7,247 nt of DNA from positions 1-7,247 of the forward strand of contig CAKZUU010000156.1 in NCBI GenBank assembly GCA_937922175.1, given 5' to 3'. This document shows positions 6,638-7,247 of the stretch, piece by piece. The first letter of the stretch is position 1. Each line of letters begins with the position of its first letter. The notes below the pieces were generated by a model. The model worked only from the letters and a program-made list of their open reading frames with translations. It was not told the DNA's origin and did not search any database. Made by a program: the position numbers and the translations under genes. This DNA is from an uncultured Gemmataceae bacterium (lineage in GTDB: Bacteria > Planctomycetota > Planctomycetia > Gemmatales > Gemmataceae).

Positions 6638-6810
6638 GCTTCCTCGCTGCGGCTCCGAAGTACCGCTTCAAATTGAGAAATTTTGCACGGGTGCGGGAAA
6701 CGACGCGGCTCGAGGATCGTCAAATCTGTCATTTTTGATTCAACTTTCACGCTCGGGACGGTCGAAAACTGATAACAGGGACGGATGCGCCGTCATGCGG
6801 GGGACGTGCC
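6638..6810. other. Intergenic region between proA and the partial lipoprotein gene
   Basis: The 173 bases have no supported gene. The middle is more AT-rich than the flanking genes (around 6668-6685 and 6721-6745). A TGATAA at 6770-6775 could be a weak -10 element, with TTTCAC at 6745-6750 as a poor -35 at 19-bp spacing. A small hairpin is possible at 6780-6794 (GACGG / CCGTC, 5-base loop), just before the ribosome binding site of the next gene. No strong stem plus T-run terminator follows proA. A separate promoter for the lipoprotein is likely but not demonstrated. Confidence 0.45.
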
Positions 6811-7247
6811 ATGCATCGACCAGTGATGTGGCTGTTGTTGCTGAGCGTCGCGGGGAGCGGCTGTTGGTGGCAACGGAAACCGCCCTTCGCTCAATCGCCG
6901 GTGTTGCGGCATTACAAGCCGACGCTGAGCGATTCGGCGACGATCTTGGCGGAGCTGCAAGCCCGCCGGGGACCCGAAAAGCCGCCGATGCCGACGAGCA
7001 GCAGCGACGAGTCTGCGGTGGAGCCGGTCAACCGGATCGCACCGTCGCTGACCGATGGATCAGCGGCCTCAGGGGAGAACCCATTGCCGCCGCCCAGCGA
7101 GCCTCCGAGCCAAGATCACGAGCCGCGTCCCATTACCCGGGCATCGGGTCAAACGAGTTCGCCCCCGGGCCTCGCCAAGGTCGCGCCGACGTCGGATGAT
7201 TCGGTGGTCGCTCCGTCACCTTCCCCGCCAGACTCGACGGTCGTTGC
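6811..7247 (+). CDS. Unrecognised proline/serine-rich lipoprotein, truncated by window edge
   Basis: An open frame from ATG 6811 continues without a stop to the end of the window (145 complete codons, C-terminus missing). GGGGGA at 6799-6804 is a well-placed ribosome binding site, 6 bases upstream. The protein starts MHRPVMWLLLLSVAGSGC: a short N-region, a hydrophobic stretch and a likely lipidated Cys18. Gly at the -3 position is less usual than Leu or Val for a lipobox. After CWWQRKPPF comes a short segment with some helix potential (LRHYKPTLSDSATILAELQ, about 42-60). Everything after about residue 61 is rich in Pro, Ser, Thr, Ala and acidic residues, as in a disordered linker or cell-surface tether. 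I recognise no domain. It could be an anchor for a folded domain beyond the edge. Confidence 0.72.
   Translation, partial: MHRPVMWLLLLSVAGSGCWWQRKPPFAQSPVLRHYKPTLSDSATILAELQARRGPEKPPMPTSSSDESAVEPVNRIAPSLTDGSAASGENPLPPPSEPPSQDHEPRPITRASGQTSSPPGLAKVAPTSDDSVVAPSPSPPDSTVV

Noticed and set aside
6638..6680. Possible terminator after proA
   Set aside because: Only 4-bp inverted arms (GAAG/CTTC) and no T-run after them.
6735..7199. 154-codon open frame from a TTG at 6735
   Set aside because: It runs in another frame through the lipoprotein gene at 6811, lacks a binding site, and its sequence is Arg/Ala-rich with no family features.

Overview
The window is GC-rich bacterial chromosome with tightly packed housekeeping genes, all on the + strand, next to a CRISPR array at the left edge. 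Two outer-membrane lipoprotein genes (a tetratricopeptide-type lipoprotein and an LptE-like protein) show a diderm organism. The ParA variant, the YbeY zinc motif and the overall gene style fit Planctomycetota, possibly a Gemmatales-like lineage. That placement is an inference from general resemblance, not from a marker gene.

Layout. Bases 1-343 hold the right-hand end of a CRISPR array: five identical 36-bp repeats, four complete spacers of 36-38 bp and part of a fifth. The array continues beyond the left edge and no cas gene or obvious tracrRNA lies in the window. Bases 344-526 are intergenic and hold a plausible sigma-70-type promoter (400-427) for the gene cluster that follows. Bases 527-3847 form a translationally coupled run: parA (Soj-type ATPase), ybeY (rRNA endonuclease), recO (recombination mediator) and a 410-residue TPR-type lipoprotein. 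parA/ybeY and ybeY/recO overlap by 4 bases; the lipoprotein start lies 68 bases past the recO stop. An lptE-like gene follows 6 bases later (3854-4459), then folP (dihydropteroate synthase, 4505-5347) and proA (glutamyl-5-phosphate reductase, 5369-6637). After 173 intergenic bases a second, unrecognised proline/serine-rich lipoprotein starts at 6811 and runs off the right edge.

How the genes work together. The cluster mixes chromosome segregation (ParA), ribosome maturation (YbeY), DNA repair (RecO), envelope biogenesis (two lipoproteins), folate synthesis (FolP) and proline synthesis (ProA). This looks like a co-transcribed housekeeping string rather than one pathway. The part most likely to hold something new is the CRISPR array. 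Its repeat folds well only as the + strand transcript (G-U wobbles and a GAAA loop), and its 3' end resembles repeats of some type V-B (Cas12b) systems. The effector genes must lie outside the window.
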